A stretch of 64,000 bases of DNA from contig JANYCW010000046.1 of assembly GCA_025360085.1 (NCBI GenBank), forward strand, positions 1 through 64,000. Reading direction: 5' to 3'. Within the stretch, counting starts at the first letter, position 1; each line of letters begins with the position of its first letter. The stretch comes from Actinomycetes bacterium. Its GTDB lineage: Bacteria; Actinomycetota; Actinomycetes; Nanopelagicales; Nanopelagicaceae. The notes under the pieces are model-generated. The model was not told the DNA's origin. It worked only from the letters and a program-made list of their open reading frames with translations, and ran no database searches. Shown one piece after another: positions 45,091 to 53,230 of this stretch. Both the position numbers and the translations under genes were made by a program.

Positions 45091-45401
45091 CGGCCTTTCG
45101 ATTCTGATTCCTCGAAGTGGTGAAATAGAGCGGCTGACTTCACAAAAATCCTCCCATAGGTGTTGGAACTGATTTTTCGTGGCAACAAGATAGTTGTATG
45201 TTAAATCCTGGTGACACATTGATTTCTGTTAGTGATGGAGTATTAGATCTATTTGATGGCACGTTGCGTTCGCTAGAGAGTGTGGCTGAAATCGCGAGAG
45301 GTTGCGCAAGCGCCCAAGAAATAGTCGAGGCAATTATTGACCACGCAGGCCAAAATGCCGACGATGACGTTACGGTGCTAGTACTACGCCGCAATTTATA
45401 A
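45065..45401 (+). pseudogene. C-terminal remnant of a SpoIIE/RsbU-type serine phosphatase
   Basis: The first frame reads DDAGHGLSILIPRSGEIERL, the metal-binding DxxGHG region of PP2C-type phosphatases. A shift in an A-run near 45145 leads to NPPIGVGTDFSWQQDS, LNPGDTLISVSDGVLDLFDG and a final NADDDVTVLVLRR, ending at TAA 45399. The N-terminal half of the phosphatase is gone. Its first bases overlap the last of the cellulose-synthase remnant, so a deletion fused two genes at this point. Such phosphatases control sigma-factor partner switching. Confidence 0.8.
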
Positions 45402-45419
45402 GAGTGAGCTCTCTGCCGA

Positions 45420-45425
45420 TAGAAT
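45420..45425 (+). promoter_or_regulatory. -10 element of apt, leaderless
   Basis: TAGAAT lies 7 bases before the apt ATG. Confidence 0.5.
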
Positions 45426-45432
45426 CACTCCC

Positions 45433-45960
45433 ATGGATGTTAAGCAAGCGCTATCACTGATCCGCGAGATCCCTGATTATCCAAAACCAGGAGTTAGATT
45501 TCAAGACATCACTCCTCTGCTTGCCAGCGGTGAAGCCTTTTCGGCAATCACTAAAAAATTCGCATCGTTTGGGGCGCCTGGAACGTTGGTAGCAGGAATT
45601 GAAGCTCGAGGTTTCATCATTGCCGCGGCCGTGGCACATGAGCTCGGATCAGGATTTATTCCAATCCGTAAATCTGGAAAACTCCCACATACAGTGATTT
45701 CAGAGAGCTATAACCTTGAGTACGGTAATGACACCCTTGAAGTTCACGTTGATGCGATAACTGCGGGTACGGCGGTAATGCTGATAGATGATGTCTTGGC
45801 AACGGGCGGAACTTTCTCGGCCGCGATTGAGCTGATTAATAGAAGTGGTGGCCACGTCATGCATCTCCTGACGATTTTGGAGATTGCCAGTCTTGGCGGA
45901 CGAGCGCGTTTGCATGTTAAATATCCCCACATCAATATCTCTTCGTTAGTTACCGCTTAA
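45433..45960 (+). CDS. apt: Adenine phosphoribosyltransferase
   Basis: It salvages adenine to AMP with PRPP. The PRPP-binding motif VMLIDDVLATGGTF and the N-terminal IPDYPKPGVRFQDITPLL segment are typical, as is AGIEARGF. The length of 175 residues is normal. It is leaderless by its promoter position and followed after 2 bases by the acyltransferase gene. In many actinobacteria apt lies between secDF and relA; here it is in an accessory region, with a purine permease 5 kb downstream. Confidence 0.95.
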   Translation: MDVKQALSLIREIPDYPKPGVRFQDITPLLASGEAFSAITKKFASFGAPGTLVAGIEARGFIIAAAVAHELGSGFIPIRKSGKLPHTVISESYNLEYGNDTLEVHVDAITAGTAVMLIDDVLATGGTFSAAIELINRSGGHVMHLLTILEIASLGGRARLHVKYPHINISSLVTA

Positions 45961-45962
45961 AG

Positions 45963-47813
45963 GTGCGCGTTCTTCAGATTCAAGGCCTTCGCGCCTTTGC
46001 CGCGATAGTAGTCACGCTTTTTCATGCACGCCTTGTACCAGGTGGATTCATCGGCGTCGATATTTTTTATGTTATTTCGGGATATCTCATCACTGGCCTC
46101 ATACTTCGTGAATTGGACTCAACGGGGCGCCTTAATTTAAGTGCGTTTTATCAGCGACGAATAAAGCGATTATTGCCCACGTCAGTCTTTGTACTTTTTG
46201 TCACCGCCGTAATTGCATGGTTCGTTCTGCCCCCCAATACACGAGGTGCATTGGGGCGAGATCTATTTGCCGCGGCTGCATATATTTCCAACTATCTCTT
46301 TGCATGGTGGCAAAATGACTACCAAAATTTAAATGCGACTCCTTCACCCTTTATACATTATTGGTCGCTTGCAGTCGAAGAACAGTTTTACTTGATTTGG
46401 CCAGTTTTAATGATATTCCTGGCACGATATGGAAGGCGCGCCGTCGTACAAGGGGTTGCACTCATCACCCTTCTTTCACTGGCATTATCGGTTTACCAGA
46501 CGCAAACTTCACCCATCTGGGCTTTCTACTCACTTCCCACACGCGCTTGGGAGCTTGGCGTTGGCGCGCTCTTACTTTTTATTCCAAAAAATTTATTCAA
46601 ACATCGCCTCCTTCCATGGCTAGGTTTTTCTGCAATTCTCGTTGCATCCTTTAGATTCGATGACAACACCTCTTTCCCCGGATTTAATGCAACGATTCCG
46701 GTATTTGCTACCGCACTCTTGATAACTACGATTCCTTTCTGGCCACCAGTGCTTAATTTCTTAGCTAATAACAGAATTAGCCAATGGCTTGGAAAAATCT
46801 CTTATCCTCTCTATCTCTGGCACTGGCCCGCGTTAGTAATTCCAAGCAGTGCAATTGGACGCCCTCTCCATATTAGAGAACGTTTTGCATGTATCGTGCT
46901 AACGCTGGTATTAGCTCATTTCACCAATAAATTTATTGAAGAGCCGCTGCGACATTTAAAAATCGCACCACGAAAAATTTTTCTCGGTGCGATTGCAACG
47001 ACCATAACTTCACTCCTTGCCGGAATTCTCATAGCCACTACAGCGACATCGGTAATTTCGACCAAAGGCGATAATTCCTTTACTTTCGATTTGACCAAGG
47101 TTATGGCAAAACCCGCAGTTTACGGTGATGGCTGTCATGTAAATTATGGAGAGACAAAATCGGGTTACTGTACTTATGGAAATAAGGCATCTCTTACAAC
47201 GATAGTTCTTTACGGCGACTCACATGCCGCCCAATGGTTTCCTACATTAGAGAAACTGGCAGAAAAACGCGGATTCAAGTTAATTTCCTTAACGAAATCG
47301 GCCTGCCCATCGGTAGAGGTACCTCGCTCAGATCAAGGAGCTTTCAAAGATGTGCACTGTCGGAAATGGCGAGAAAATTCGATCGCTAGAATTCAGGCGA
47401 TTCACCCTGCGGCGGTAATAGTGAGTAGTTTTCAATACTATTCTTCCCCAAAAACATATCCAAATCGAGATAAGTGGTGGAGCGATGGTCAGCAAAAACT
47501 CCAATTGTCCTTGAAAGGAGCAAGTGCGCATCTTTTTTACATAAGTGATACTCCGCGGCCATTGCGTGATATCCCTTCATGTCTTGCTTCAAAGGGATCT
47601 AATCGTTGCGACACGACCAAGAAAACTCCCGTCAAAATAATTTCAGGTTTCACACTCATCGATCCGACGCCATGGCTATGCACCTCTTTCTGTCCAGCCA
47701 TAAAAGACTCGATTGTTGCCTATCGTGATTCTTCCCATATTTCAGTAGCGATAGCCTTGCACTTATTACCCCAACTTGAGTCGGCTTTGTTGGTTCATGG
47801 GCTCTTCAGGTAA
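45963..47813 (+). CDS. Acyltransferase-3 / SGNH membrane protein (OafA-like)
   Basis: It O-acetylates a cell-surface polysaccharide. The N-terminal 350 residues hold about ten membrane helices with IQGLRAFAAIVVTLFHA and FIHYWSLAVEEQFYLIWP. The C-terminal extracytoplasmic SGNH domain has LYGDSHAAQWFP near residue 418 and a late SSHISVA with the catalytic His. The length of 616 residues is typical. GTG 45963 is the likely start. It may decorate the glycan once made by a neighbouring, now dead, glycosyltransferase; that link is inference. Confidence 0.9.
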   Translation: MRVLQIQGLRAFAAIVVTLFHARLVPGGFIGVDIFYVISGYLITGLILRELDSTGRLNLSAFYQRRIKRLLPTSVFVLFVTAVIAWFVLPPNTRGALGRDLFAAAAYISNYLFAWWQNDYQNLNATPSPFIHYWSLAVEEQFYLIWPVLMIFLARYGRRAVVQGVALITLLSLALSVYQTQTSPIWAFYSLPTRAWELGVGALLLFIPKNLFKHRLLPWLGFSAILVASFRFDDNTSFPGFNATIPVFATALLITTIPFWPPVLNFLANNRISQWLGKISYPLYLWHWPALVIPSSAIGRPLHIRERFACIVLTLVLAHFTNKFIEEPLRHLKIAPRKIFLGAIATTITSLLAGILIATTATSVISTKGDNSFTFDLTKVMAKPAVYGDGCHVNYGETKSGYCTYGNKASLTTIVLYGDSHAAQWFPTLEKLAEKRGFKLISLTKSACPSVEVPRSDQGAFKDVHCRKWRENSIARIQAIHPAAVIVSSFQYYSSPKTYPNRDKWWSDGQQKLQLSLKGASAHLFYISDTPRPLRDIPSCLASKGSNRCDTTKKTPVKIISGFTLIDPTPWLCTSFCPAIKDSIVAYRDSSHISVAIALHLLPQLESALLVHGLFR

Positions 47814-47825
47814 GAATATGGAAGG

Positions 47826-48479
47826 ATGTCGTCTGTGGCTGAGTTAATTTACTATTGCGGAACGATGGATAGTGGTAAATCCACTTTGGCTTTGCAGACG
47901 GCCCATAATCATCACAGCCGCGGCCGCAGTGGGATTATCTTTACAAGTAAGGATCGCGCGGGAAGTGGAGTCATCTCTTCCCGATTAGGACTCACCTCCC
48001 CCGCCATTGAAGTCTGGACAGGAATGGACTTACACAAGCATGTAGTTGATCATCTTTCAGCCGGTGATCGTATCGACTACGTAATCTGCGATGAAGCGCA
48101 GTTTTATGAAAGAGTTCAGATTGAGCAGTTAGCAAAAATAGTCGATGGTTTAGGAATAGATGTATTTGCTTTCGGGATACTCACCGATTTTCAGACGCTT
48201 CTATTTCCAGGTTCAAGTCGCCTTATTGAACTTGCCGATCGAGTCCATGCCCTGCAAGTTGAAGCGCTGTGCTGGTGTGGCTCGCGCGCAACCCACAATG
48301 CTCGAACTAAAGGTGGAGTGATGGTCATTGAAGGAGAACAAGTCGTTGTCGGAGACGTGAGCATTGGCGATCAAATCGCTTATGAAGTCTTATGCCGGCG
48401 CCATCACATGCGACAAGTTACCGCGCGTGCATCACGCGCCAGCCACACATCACTTCAACCACTTCCATTCAAGGAGTAA
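47826..48479 (+). CDS. tdk: Thymidine kinase
   Basis: It phosphorylates thymidine or deoxyuridine for salvage. The P-loop is YCGTMDSGKSTLA, the Asp of Walker B lies in VICDEAQFY, and a zinc lasso is formed by CWCGSRATHNAR with a later CRRHH. The length is 217 residues, type II. It starts 12 bases after the acyltransferase. Its distal end overlaps the ribosome binding site of the alcohol dehydrogenase. Confidence 0.94.
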   Translation: MSSVAELIYYCGTMDSGKSTLALQTAHNHHSRGRSGIIFTSKDRAGSGVISSRLGLTSPAIEVWTGMDLHKHVVDHLSAGDRIDYVICDEAQFYERVQIEQLAKIVDGLGIDVFAFGILTDFQTLLFPGSSRLIELADRVHALQVEALCWCGSRATHNARTKGGVMVIEGEQVVVGDVSIGDQIAYEVLCRRHHMRQVTARASRASHTSLQPLPFKE

Positions 48480-48483
48480 AACT

Positions 48484-49524
48484 ATGAAATCACGTGCCTT
48501 AGCTGCAATGTCGCCATCGGCGTCACTTACACGTTTAGATTTTGAACGCAGAGATTTAGGTCCCCATGACGTCTCCTTAGAGATCTCTTTTACTGGAATC
48601 TGCCATTCTGATATCCACCAAGTACGCCAAGAATGGGGGCCAGCTATCTTTCCCATGGTTCCAGGTCATGAGATTGTAGGCACGGTGAGTGCAGTCGGCT
48701 CGAAAGTAACAAAATTTACGATAGGCGATTTGATTGGAGTGGGCGTTTTTATCGATTCTTGCCGAACCTGTTCAAGCTGCGTGGCAGGTTTGCAACAATA
48801 TTGCGAAAATGGAATGACCGGAACCTATAACACGCTAGAGCGTGATGGAAAGACCGTTGCTTACGGTGGTTATTCAAACAACTTTATTATTAACCAAGAT
48901 TACGCCGTTCATATTCCAGCCAATCTTTCCTTAGCCGGTGTAGCCCCTCTTTTGTGCGCCGGAATTACTGTGTACTCCCCACTAAAGAAATGGGGAGCAA
49001 AACCCGGAATGAGAACCGCAGTCATGGGCCTTGGAGGTCTAGGACATATGGGGGTCAAATTCGCACATGCAATGGGCGCCGAAGTTACGGTCCTTTCTCA
49101 CTCGCCAACAAAAGAGGCCGATGCGCTGGAAATGGGCGCAGATCATTTTGTTTGTACGAAAGACATCGCCGTTCTTAAAGAACATCAAAAGAGTTTTGAT
49201 TTGATTTTAAATACGGTTAGTGCCGATTTAGACATCAACCTCTATCTTGACCTATTAGCCCTTGACGGAACACTGGTAGTAATTGGTCTTCCTGGAAATC
49301 CCTATGAAGTAAATATTGGCGCATTACTCAATGGTCGTCGACGCATTGCTGGATCGATGATTGGAGGAATTCCGGAGTTGCAAGAGATGTTAGATTTTTG
49401 TGGGCAACATCAAATTGTCAGTGATGTGGAAGTGATTTCAGCTGACTATGTTGACACTGCTTATGACCGAACCGTTGCCAGCGATGTTAAATATCGATTC
49501 GTGATTGATGCATCAACTATTTAA
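48484..49524 (+). CDS. Zinc alcohol dehydrogenase, YahK/cinnamyl-type
   Basis: It reduces aldehydes with NADPH. Catalytic zinc ligands lie in TGICHSDIHQ and VPGHEIVG, structural zinc in CRTCSSC and QQYC, and the coenzyme loop in GLGGLGHMGVKFA. An AAGGAG sequence 7 bases before ATG 48484 fixes the start over a longer frame running back into tdk. The length is 346 residues. Substrate range in this family is broad. Confidence 0.93.
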   Translation: MKSRALAAMSPSASLTRLDFERRDLGPHDVSLEISFTGICHSDIHQVRQEWGPAIFPMVPGHEIVGTVSAVGSKVTKFTIGDLIGVGVFIDSCRTCSSCVAGLQQYCENGMTGTYNTLERDGKTVAYGGYSNNFIINQDYAVHIPANLSLAGVAPLLCAGITVYSPLKKWGAKPGMRTAVMGLGGLGHMGVKFAHAMGAEVTVLSHSPTKEADALEMGADHFVCTKDIAVLKEHQKSFDLILNTVSADLDINLYLDLLALDGTLVVIGLPGNPYEVNIGALLNGRRRIAGSMIGGIPELQEMLDFCGQHQIVSDVEVISADYVDTAYDRTVASDVKYRFVIDASTI

Positions 49525-49534
49525 TGACACATTG

Positions 49535-50269
49535 CTAGAGAAAACTATGAACGATAAATGCCATCACTGGAGCGATCGCTAAAGCGGGAAGTAAATTTCC
49601 GACTGCAATCTTCTTTACGTTCAAGAGTCGTAATCCAATGGCCATGAGCATCGTGCCCCCCACAATGCTCATTGTTTCGATCTGATAACTTGTGAGAATT
49701 TGCCCCAAAAAAAGCCCAATTAAAGTCCATATGCCCTGGTAGATTCCAACGGGAATGGCCGCAGCCGCGACTCCCCAACCGAGCGAAGATGCAAAGGCCA
49801 TAGCGGCAAAGAAGTCGAGTGTACTTTTGAGGAGTAACTGCTCTATTCCCGATGACATTCCATCACTAATCGAGCCCAATATAGCCAAGGGTCCGATTGC
49901 AAACAAAAGTGAGGCTGAGACAAACCCTTCAATGAAACTGCTGTTACTAGATGCCTTAAATCCCTTACGCAGATTCTCACCAAATGAATCCAATTTCTCC
50001 TCTAGTTTGAGTACCGTACCAATCACACCACCGATGACCAGAGATCCAAGAACGATCAATAGCGGCCATCCACTTGGAAAGGCTAATGTGAAATCAGCCT
50101 TCCATAATGGCGCAACAGCTAATGAAGCGCCTAATAGTGTTGTTAAGCCAAGTACATCATTGAGCAAAATTCGCGTTTTGATGTTTAAACGATTTCCTAC
50201 TAGGACACCCGTTGAAGCTCCGACAATGATTGCTACGACATTGATAATCGTGCCGATTCCCGGAAACAT
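49535..50269 (-). CDS. DUF554-family membrane protein
   Basis: An integral membrane protein with about seven hydrophobic spans: GTIINVVAIIVGASTGVLVG at the N-terminus, FVSASLLFAIGPLAILGSI and AFASSLGWGVAAAAIPVGIY further on. These identify the DUF554 (YdfK-like) family, whose function is not established. The length of 244 residues is usual. Its promoter faces that of the YczE-like gene across a perfect palindrome, so both may answer to one regulator. Confidence 0.85.
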   Translation of the reverse strand: MFPGIGTIINVVAIIVGASTGVLVGNRLNIKTRILLNDVLGLTTLLGASLAVAPLWKADFTLAFPSGWPLLIVLGSLVIGGVIGTVLKLEEKLDSFGENLRKGFKASSNSSFIEGFVSASLLFAIGPLAILGSISDGMSSGIEQLLLKSTLDFFAAMAFASSLGWGVAAAAIPVGIYQGIWTLIGLFLGQILTSYQIETMSIVGGTMLMAIGLRLLNVKKIAVGNLLPALAIAPVMAFIVHSFL

Positions 50270-50275
50270 TGTCGC

Positions 50276-50281
50276 AGGCTA
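50276..50281 (-). promoter_or_regulatory. -10 element of the DUF554 gene, leaderless
   Basis: On the minus strand TAGCCT lies 6 bases before the ATG. Confidence 0.55.
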
Positions 50282-50282
50282 C

Positions 50283-50302
50283 GCAACATTAATTAATGTT
50301 GC
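50283..50302. promoter_or_regulatory. 20-bp perfect palindrome between two divergent promoters
   Basis: GCAACATTAATTAATGTTGC is a perfect palindrome; a third half-site GCAACAT follows at 50301-50307. It covers the expected -35 positions of both divergent promoters. A dimeric repressor of the GntR, TetR or MarR kind could bind here. Symmetry and position are seen; the regulator is unknown and not encoded next to it. Confidence 0.6.
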
Positions 50303-50311
50303 AACATGCAG

Positions 50312-50317
50312 TAGGCT
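50312..50317 (+). promoter_or_regulatory. -10 element of the YczE-like gene, leaderless
   Basis: TAGGCT lies 6 bases before the GTG start at 50324. Confidence 0.55.
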
Positions 50318-50323
50318 CGTTCA

Positions 50324-50992
50324 GTGTCAGTAATCTCCTTCATCGAGTTCTTACGGCCCCATAAAACAATTCCTCGGACGCCATGGACAGCTGATGGTCG
50401 ATGGGATTTAAACTTTGTGCGGACGTTTATACTCTTTGTTAGTCTATTTATTTTTGGTATTGGTGACGCCTTTGTAGTCCAAAGCGATATTGGAAATGGA
50501 CCATGGTCGGTACTGGCTCAAGGCATTTCACGGCATTTAGATATCTCAATGGGTTGGTCGACATTTGCTATCAGTGCGCTCGTTTTAACTGCCTGGATCC
50601 CGCTTCGGGAAAAGCCGGGGTTCGGTACAATAGCAAATCTAATAATCATTGCTCTCGCAATTCAAGTGGGAGTTACGATCATTCCGTTGCAGCATAACTT
50701 TATTTTGGGAGTTGTTTTCGTATTGCTTGGCATCGGCATGATTGGAGTTGCCACAAGCTTCTACATCACATGTGGATTGGGAGCTGGCCCTCGTGATGGC
50801 CTCATGACGGCGATTCATCACCGATCTGGAGTGCGTATATCTCGTGTGCGTTTTGCTTTGGAGTTTAGCGCAGTCGTTATCGGAACGCTTTTAGGTGGCA
50901 CTATAGGTTTAGGTACGCTCCTATTTGTCTTACTTATTGGTCAATCCATTGCTACCGCCCTTGGTGTCGTTGCTCGAATTGGCGTTAAATAG
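50324..50992 (+). CDS. YczE/YitT-like membrane protein
   Basis: A 222-residue protein with five or six membrane helices, of the YczE type: FGIGDAFVVQSDIGNGPWSV, SMGWSTFAISALVL, and GLGAGPRDGLMTAIHHRSG. Homologues occur in Bacillus near surfactin genes but have no defined transport role. The Arg-rich RISRVRFALEFSAVVIG segment is conserved. It starts with GTG from a leaderless promoter. Confidence 0.84.
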   Translation: MSVISFIEFLRPHKTIPRTPWTADGRWDLNFVRTFILFVSLFIFGIGDAFVVQSDIGNGPWSVLAQGISRHLDISMGWSTFAISALVLTAWIPLREKPGFGTIANLIIIALAIQVGVTIIPLQHNFILGVVFVLLGIGMIGVATSFYITCGLGAGPRDGLMTAIHHRSGVRISRVRFALEFSAVVIGTLLGGTIGLGTLLFVLLIGQSIATALGVVARIGVK

Positions 50993-51007
50993 CCGATAGT
51001 CTGACGC

Positions 51008-51090
51008 CTATCTTCCCTCGGTATTTGCACGAGCCGAAACTTCGTGCACGGGGTCGTAAACACCCCCGATACCAAAACAGAAAGGGATAG
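51008..51090 (+). ncRNA. Structured leader of the purine permease gene, candidate riboswitch
   Basis: Three stems meet with almost no unpaired junction bases: GGTAT 51020-51024 with ATACC 51069-51073; TGCACGA 51026-51032 with TCGTGCA 51042-51048; CGGGG 51049-51053 with CCCCG 51064-51068. An outer pairing, CTAT (51008-51011) and CCCT (51015-51018) with AGGG (51083-51086) and ATAG (51087-51090), would hide the ribosome binding site AAAGGGA of the permease. It lacks the conserved bases of the purine and preQ1 riboswitches that I know. The pairing is seen; ligand and function are inference. Confidence 0.5.
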
Positions 51091-51093
51091 TCC

Positions 51094-52530
51094 ATGCTCG
51101 ATTCCTATTTTAAAATTACAGAACGAGGCTCAACCGTTGCCCGAGAAATTCGCGGAGGTTTTGTCACCTTTTTCACAATGGCATATATCGTCGCACTTAA
51201 CCCTTTAATCATTGGTCTTGCAAAAGATGCCGATGGAAAGTTTCTCGGCGGTGGCGATGCACCAAATCTAGCTGCCGTCGCTGCCATGACGGCCCTGATG
51301 GCAGGAGTTTTAACAATACTCATGGGGGTAGTCGGTAATTATCCATTAGCTCTGGCAACTGGTCTTGGACTCAATACCTTTGTTGCTGTAGGTATAGCTT
51401 CAAAAATGTCGTGGGCCGATGCAATGGGTCTTGTCGTCATGGAAGGAATAATTATTACGATTCTCGTTTTGACGGGATTTAGAACTGCCGTATTTAAGGC
51501 GGTACCAGCTCAACTAAAGATTGCGATCTCGGTTGGAATCGGACTCTTTATCGCACTCATTGGTCTCGTTGATGCCGGATTTGTTCGAAAAACTGGTGGC
51601 GGTCCAGTTCCAGTAACCCTTGGTGATAATGGAACTTTGGTCGGTTGGCCAATCATTGTTTTCGCTTTCGGTCTGTTTCTTATGATCATTTTGATGGTGA
51701 AGAAAGTCAAAGGAGCTCTTCTTATCGGAATCGCTTCTGCAACGGTTTTAGCAATCTTCATTGAATCTGCTTTCAAGATTGGGCCTAACTTCAACGGTGC
51801 CACTGGCGCCGTAAATCCAAAGGGTTGGGGACTCAATGTTCCTGCGGTGCCTACTGACATAATTGGTAAGCCTGATTTTGGTCTTTTTGGGCAATTCAAT
51901 CTCTTAGGATCTTTTGACCGAATCTCATTAGTGGCTGGAATCCTATTTATATTTACATTAATGCTCTCTGACTTTTTTGATACGGTTGGAACGGTTACCG
52001 CAATTGGATATGAAGCTAATCTAGTCGACAGTGAAGGCAATATTCCAAATAATGATCGCATATTACTTGTTGATTCACTTGCTGCAGTAGCCGGCGGAGT
52101 GGGAAGCATCTCTTCAAATACAAGTTATATCGAATCTGCCGCTGGTGTTGGAGAAGGTGCACGTACCGGACTTGCATCGGTTGTTACGGGAGTCTTGTTC
52201 TTATTAACAACATTCTTGGCGCCCCTTGTAGCGGTTATCCCCTATGAAGCGGCTACTCCAGCACTTGTCATTGTGGGTTTTCTCATGATGACTCAGATTA
52301 AGAAAATCGATTGGGAAGACTTCGGAATTGCAATTCCCGCTTTCTTAACGATTATCTTGATGCCATTTACATACAATATCTCCGTAGGTATTGGCGCCGG
52401 CTTTATTTCCCACGTTGTCATCCGAATCGTTCAAGGCCGTCGCAAAGATGTTCATCCATTGCTCCTGCTTGTATCAGGCCTATTTGTGATCTACTTTCTT
52501 GCCTCGCCCATTAATGCTTGGATTGGATAA
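51094..52530 (+). CDS. NCS2-family purine (guanine/hypoxanthine) permease
   Basis: It imports nucleobases by proton symport. The AzgA/GhxP-type motifs EIRGGFVTFFTMAYIVALNP, ATGLGLNTFVAVG, FTLMLSDFFDTVGTVTAIG and SSNTSYIESAAGVGEGARTG are clear, with about 12 to 14 membrane helices in 478 residues. An AAAGGGA Shine-Dalgarno sequence lies inside a structured leader, so translation may be controlled. Together with apt it provides purine salvage. It ends before a strong terminator. Confidence 0.92.
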   Translation: MLDSYFKITERGSTVAREIRGGFVTFFTMAYIVALNPLIIGLAKDADGKFLGGGDAPNLAAVAAMTALMAGVLTILMGVVGNYPLALATGLGLNTFVAVGIASKMSWADAMGLVVMEGIIITILVLTGFRTAVFKAVPAQLKIAISVGIGLFIALIGLVDAGFVRKTGGGPVPVTLGDNGTLVGWPIIVFAFGLFLMIILMVKKVKGALLIGIASATVLAIFIESAFKIGPNFNGATGAVNPKGWGLNVPAVPTDIIGKPDFGLFGQFNLLGSFDRISLVAGILFIFTLMLSDFFDTVGTVTAIGYEANLVDSEGNIPNNDRILLVDSLAAVAGGVGSISSNTSYIESAAGVGEGARTGLASVVTGVLFLLTTFLAPLVAVIPYEAATPALVIVGFLMMTQIKKIDWEDFGIAIPAFLTIILMPFTYNISVGIGAGFISHVVIRIVQGRRKDVHPLLLLVSGLFVIYFLASPINAWIG

Positions 52531-52545
52531 GTACGTTAAATTAAG

Positions 52546-52586
52546 AAATCACATACCCCGCAGATTTTCTGTGGGGTATGTGATTT
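52546..52586. terminator. Bidirectional terminator between the purine permease and ung
   Basis: A near-perfect stem of about 18 bp (AAATCACATACCCCGCAGA with its complement) around a 3-base loop, with A- and T-rich ends. It separates two converging genes. Confidence 0.85.
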
Positions 52587-52587
52587 T

Positions 52588-53226
52588 CTACCAATAAATT
52601 GCCGCCTTACCGTGACTAGTTAAGATTTCATTAGCTCGCGAAAAAGGTCTAGAACCAAAAAACCCACGATATGCCGACAATGGACTTGGGTGCGCTGACG
52701 TAATCCTGAGCTCAGCACTAAAATAACCGGCGAGTTCTTGCGCATTTTTTCCCCATAAAATAGCAACTACTAAATGAGCTCCGAGAACCTTTGCAATTTC
52801 ATCGGTAATGGCTTGCCACCCGATATTCACATGAGCTAAAGATTGACCTACTTGCGTAGTCAAAATTCGATTAAGTAAAAGCACGCCTTGATCACTCCAC
52901 CGCTGGAGATCGCCATTTTCTGGGCTGGAATCAGGATAATCGTTGCTCAATTCTTTAAAGATATTTTTTAATGTCGCAGGGAGTTGGGAAATCTGTGCGC
53001 CTACTGAAAAAGCCAATCCTTGTGCATATCCAGGCGTCGGATAAGGATCTTGGCCAAATATCACTACTCGAATGCCAGAAATTGGAAGTTTAAGGGCTCG
53101 CATAATATTCTCATGAATTGGAGCAATGTACTGACCTGTAAGTGCGGATTCTATTTTATCAAATTGAGTTTTTTGATTCGCCAACTCGTGTTGCCACTCT
53201 GAATGCATCTGATCAAATAACTTCAT
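52588..53226 (-). CDS. ung: Uracil-DNA glycosylase
   Basis: It removes uracil from DNA. The water-activating Asp is in VIFGQDPYPTPG, NRILTTQVGQSLAH holds the base-binding region, and HPSPLSAYRGFFGSRPFS contains the catalytic His loop. ATG 53226 starts 4 bases after the ABC gene stop; the longer upstream frame runs into that gene and is not conserved. The length is 212 residues. Confidence 0.94.
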   Translation of the reverse strand: MKLFDQMHSEWQHELANQKTQFDKIESALTGQYIAPIHENIMRALKLPISGIRVVIFGQDPYPTPGYAQGLAFSVGAQISQLPATLKNIFKELSNDYPDSSPENGDLQRWSDQGVLLLNRILTTQVGQSLAHVNIGWQAITDEIAKVLGAHLVVAILWGKNAQELAGYFSAELRITSAHPSPLSAYRGFFGSRPFSRANEILTSHGKAAIYW

Positions 53227-53230
53227 TCTT

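Noticed and set aside
49755..50333. A 192-codon open frame on the plus strand.
   Set aside because: It is antisense to the well supported DUF554 gene and has no signals of its own.
51510..52109. A 199-codon open frame on the minus strand.
   Set aside because: It is an antisense shadow of the NCS2 permease; the Pro/Ser/Arg-rich composition is typical of such shadows.
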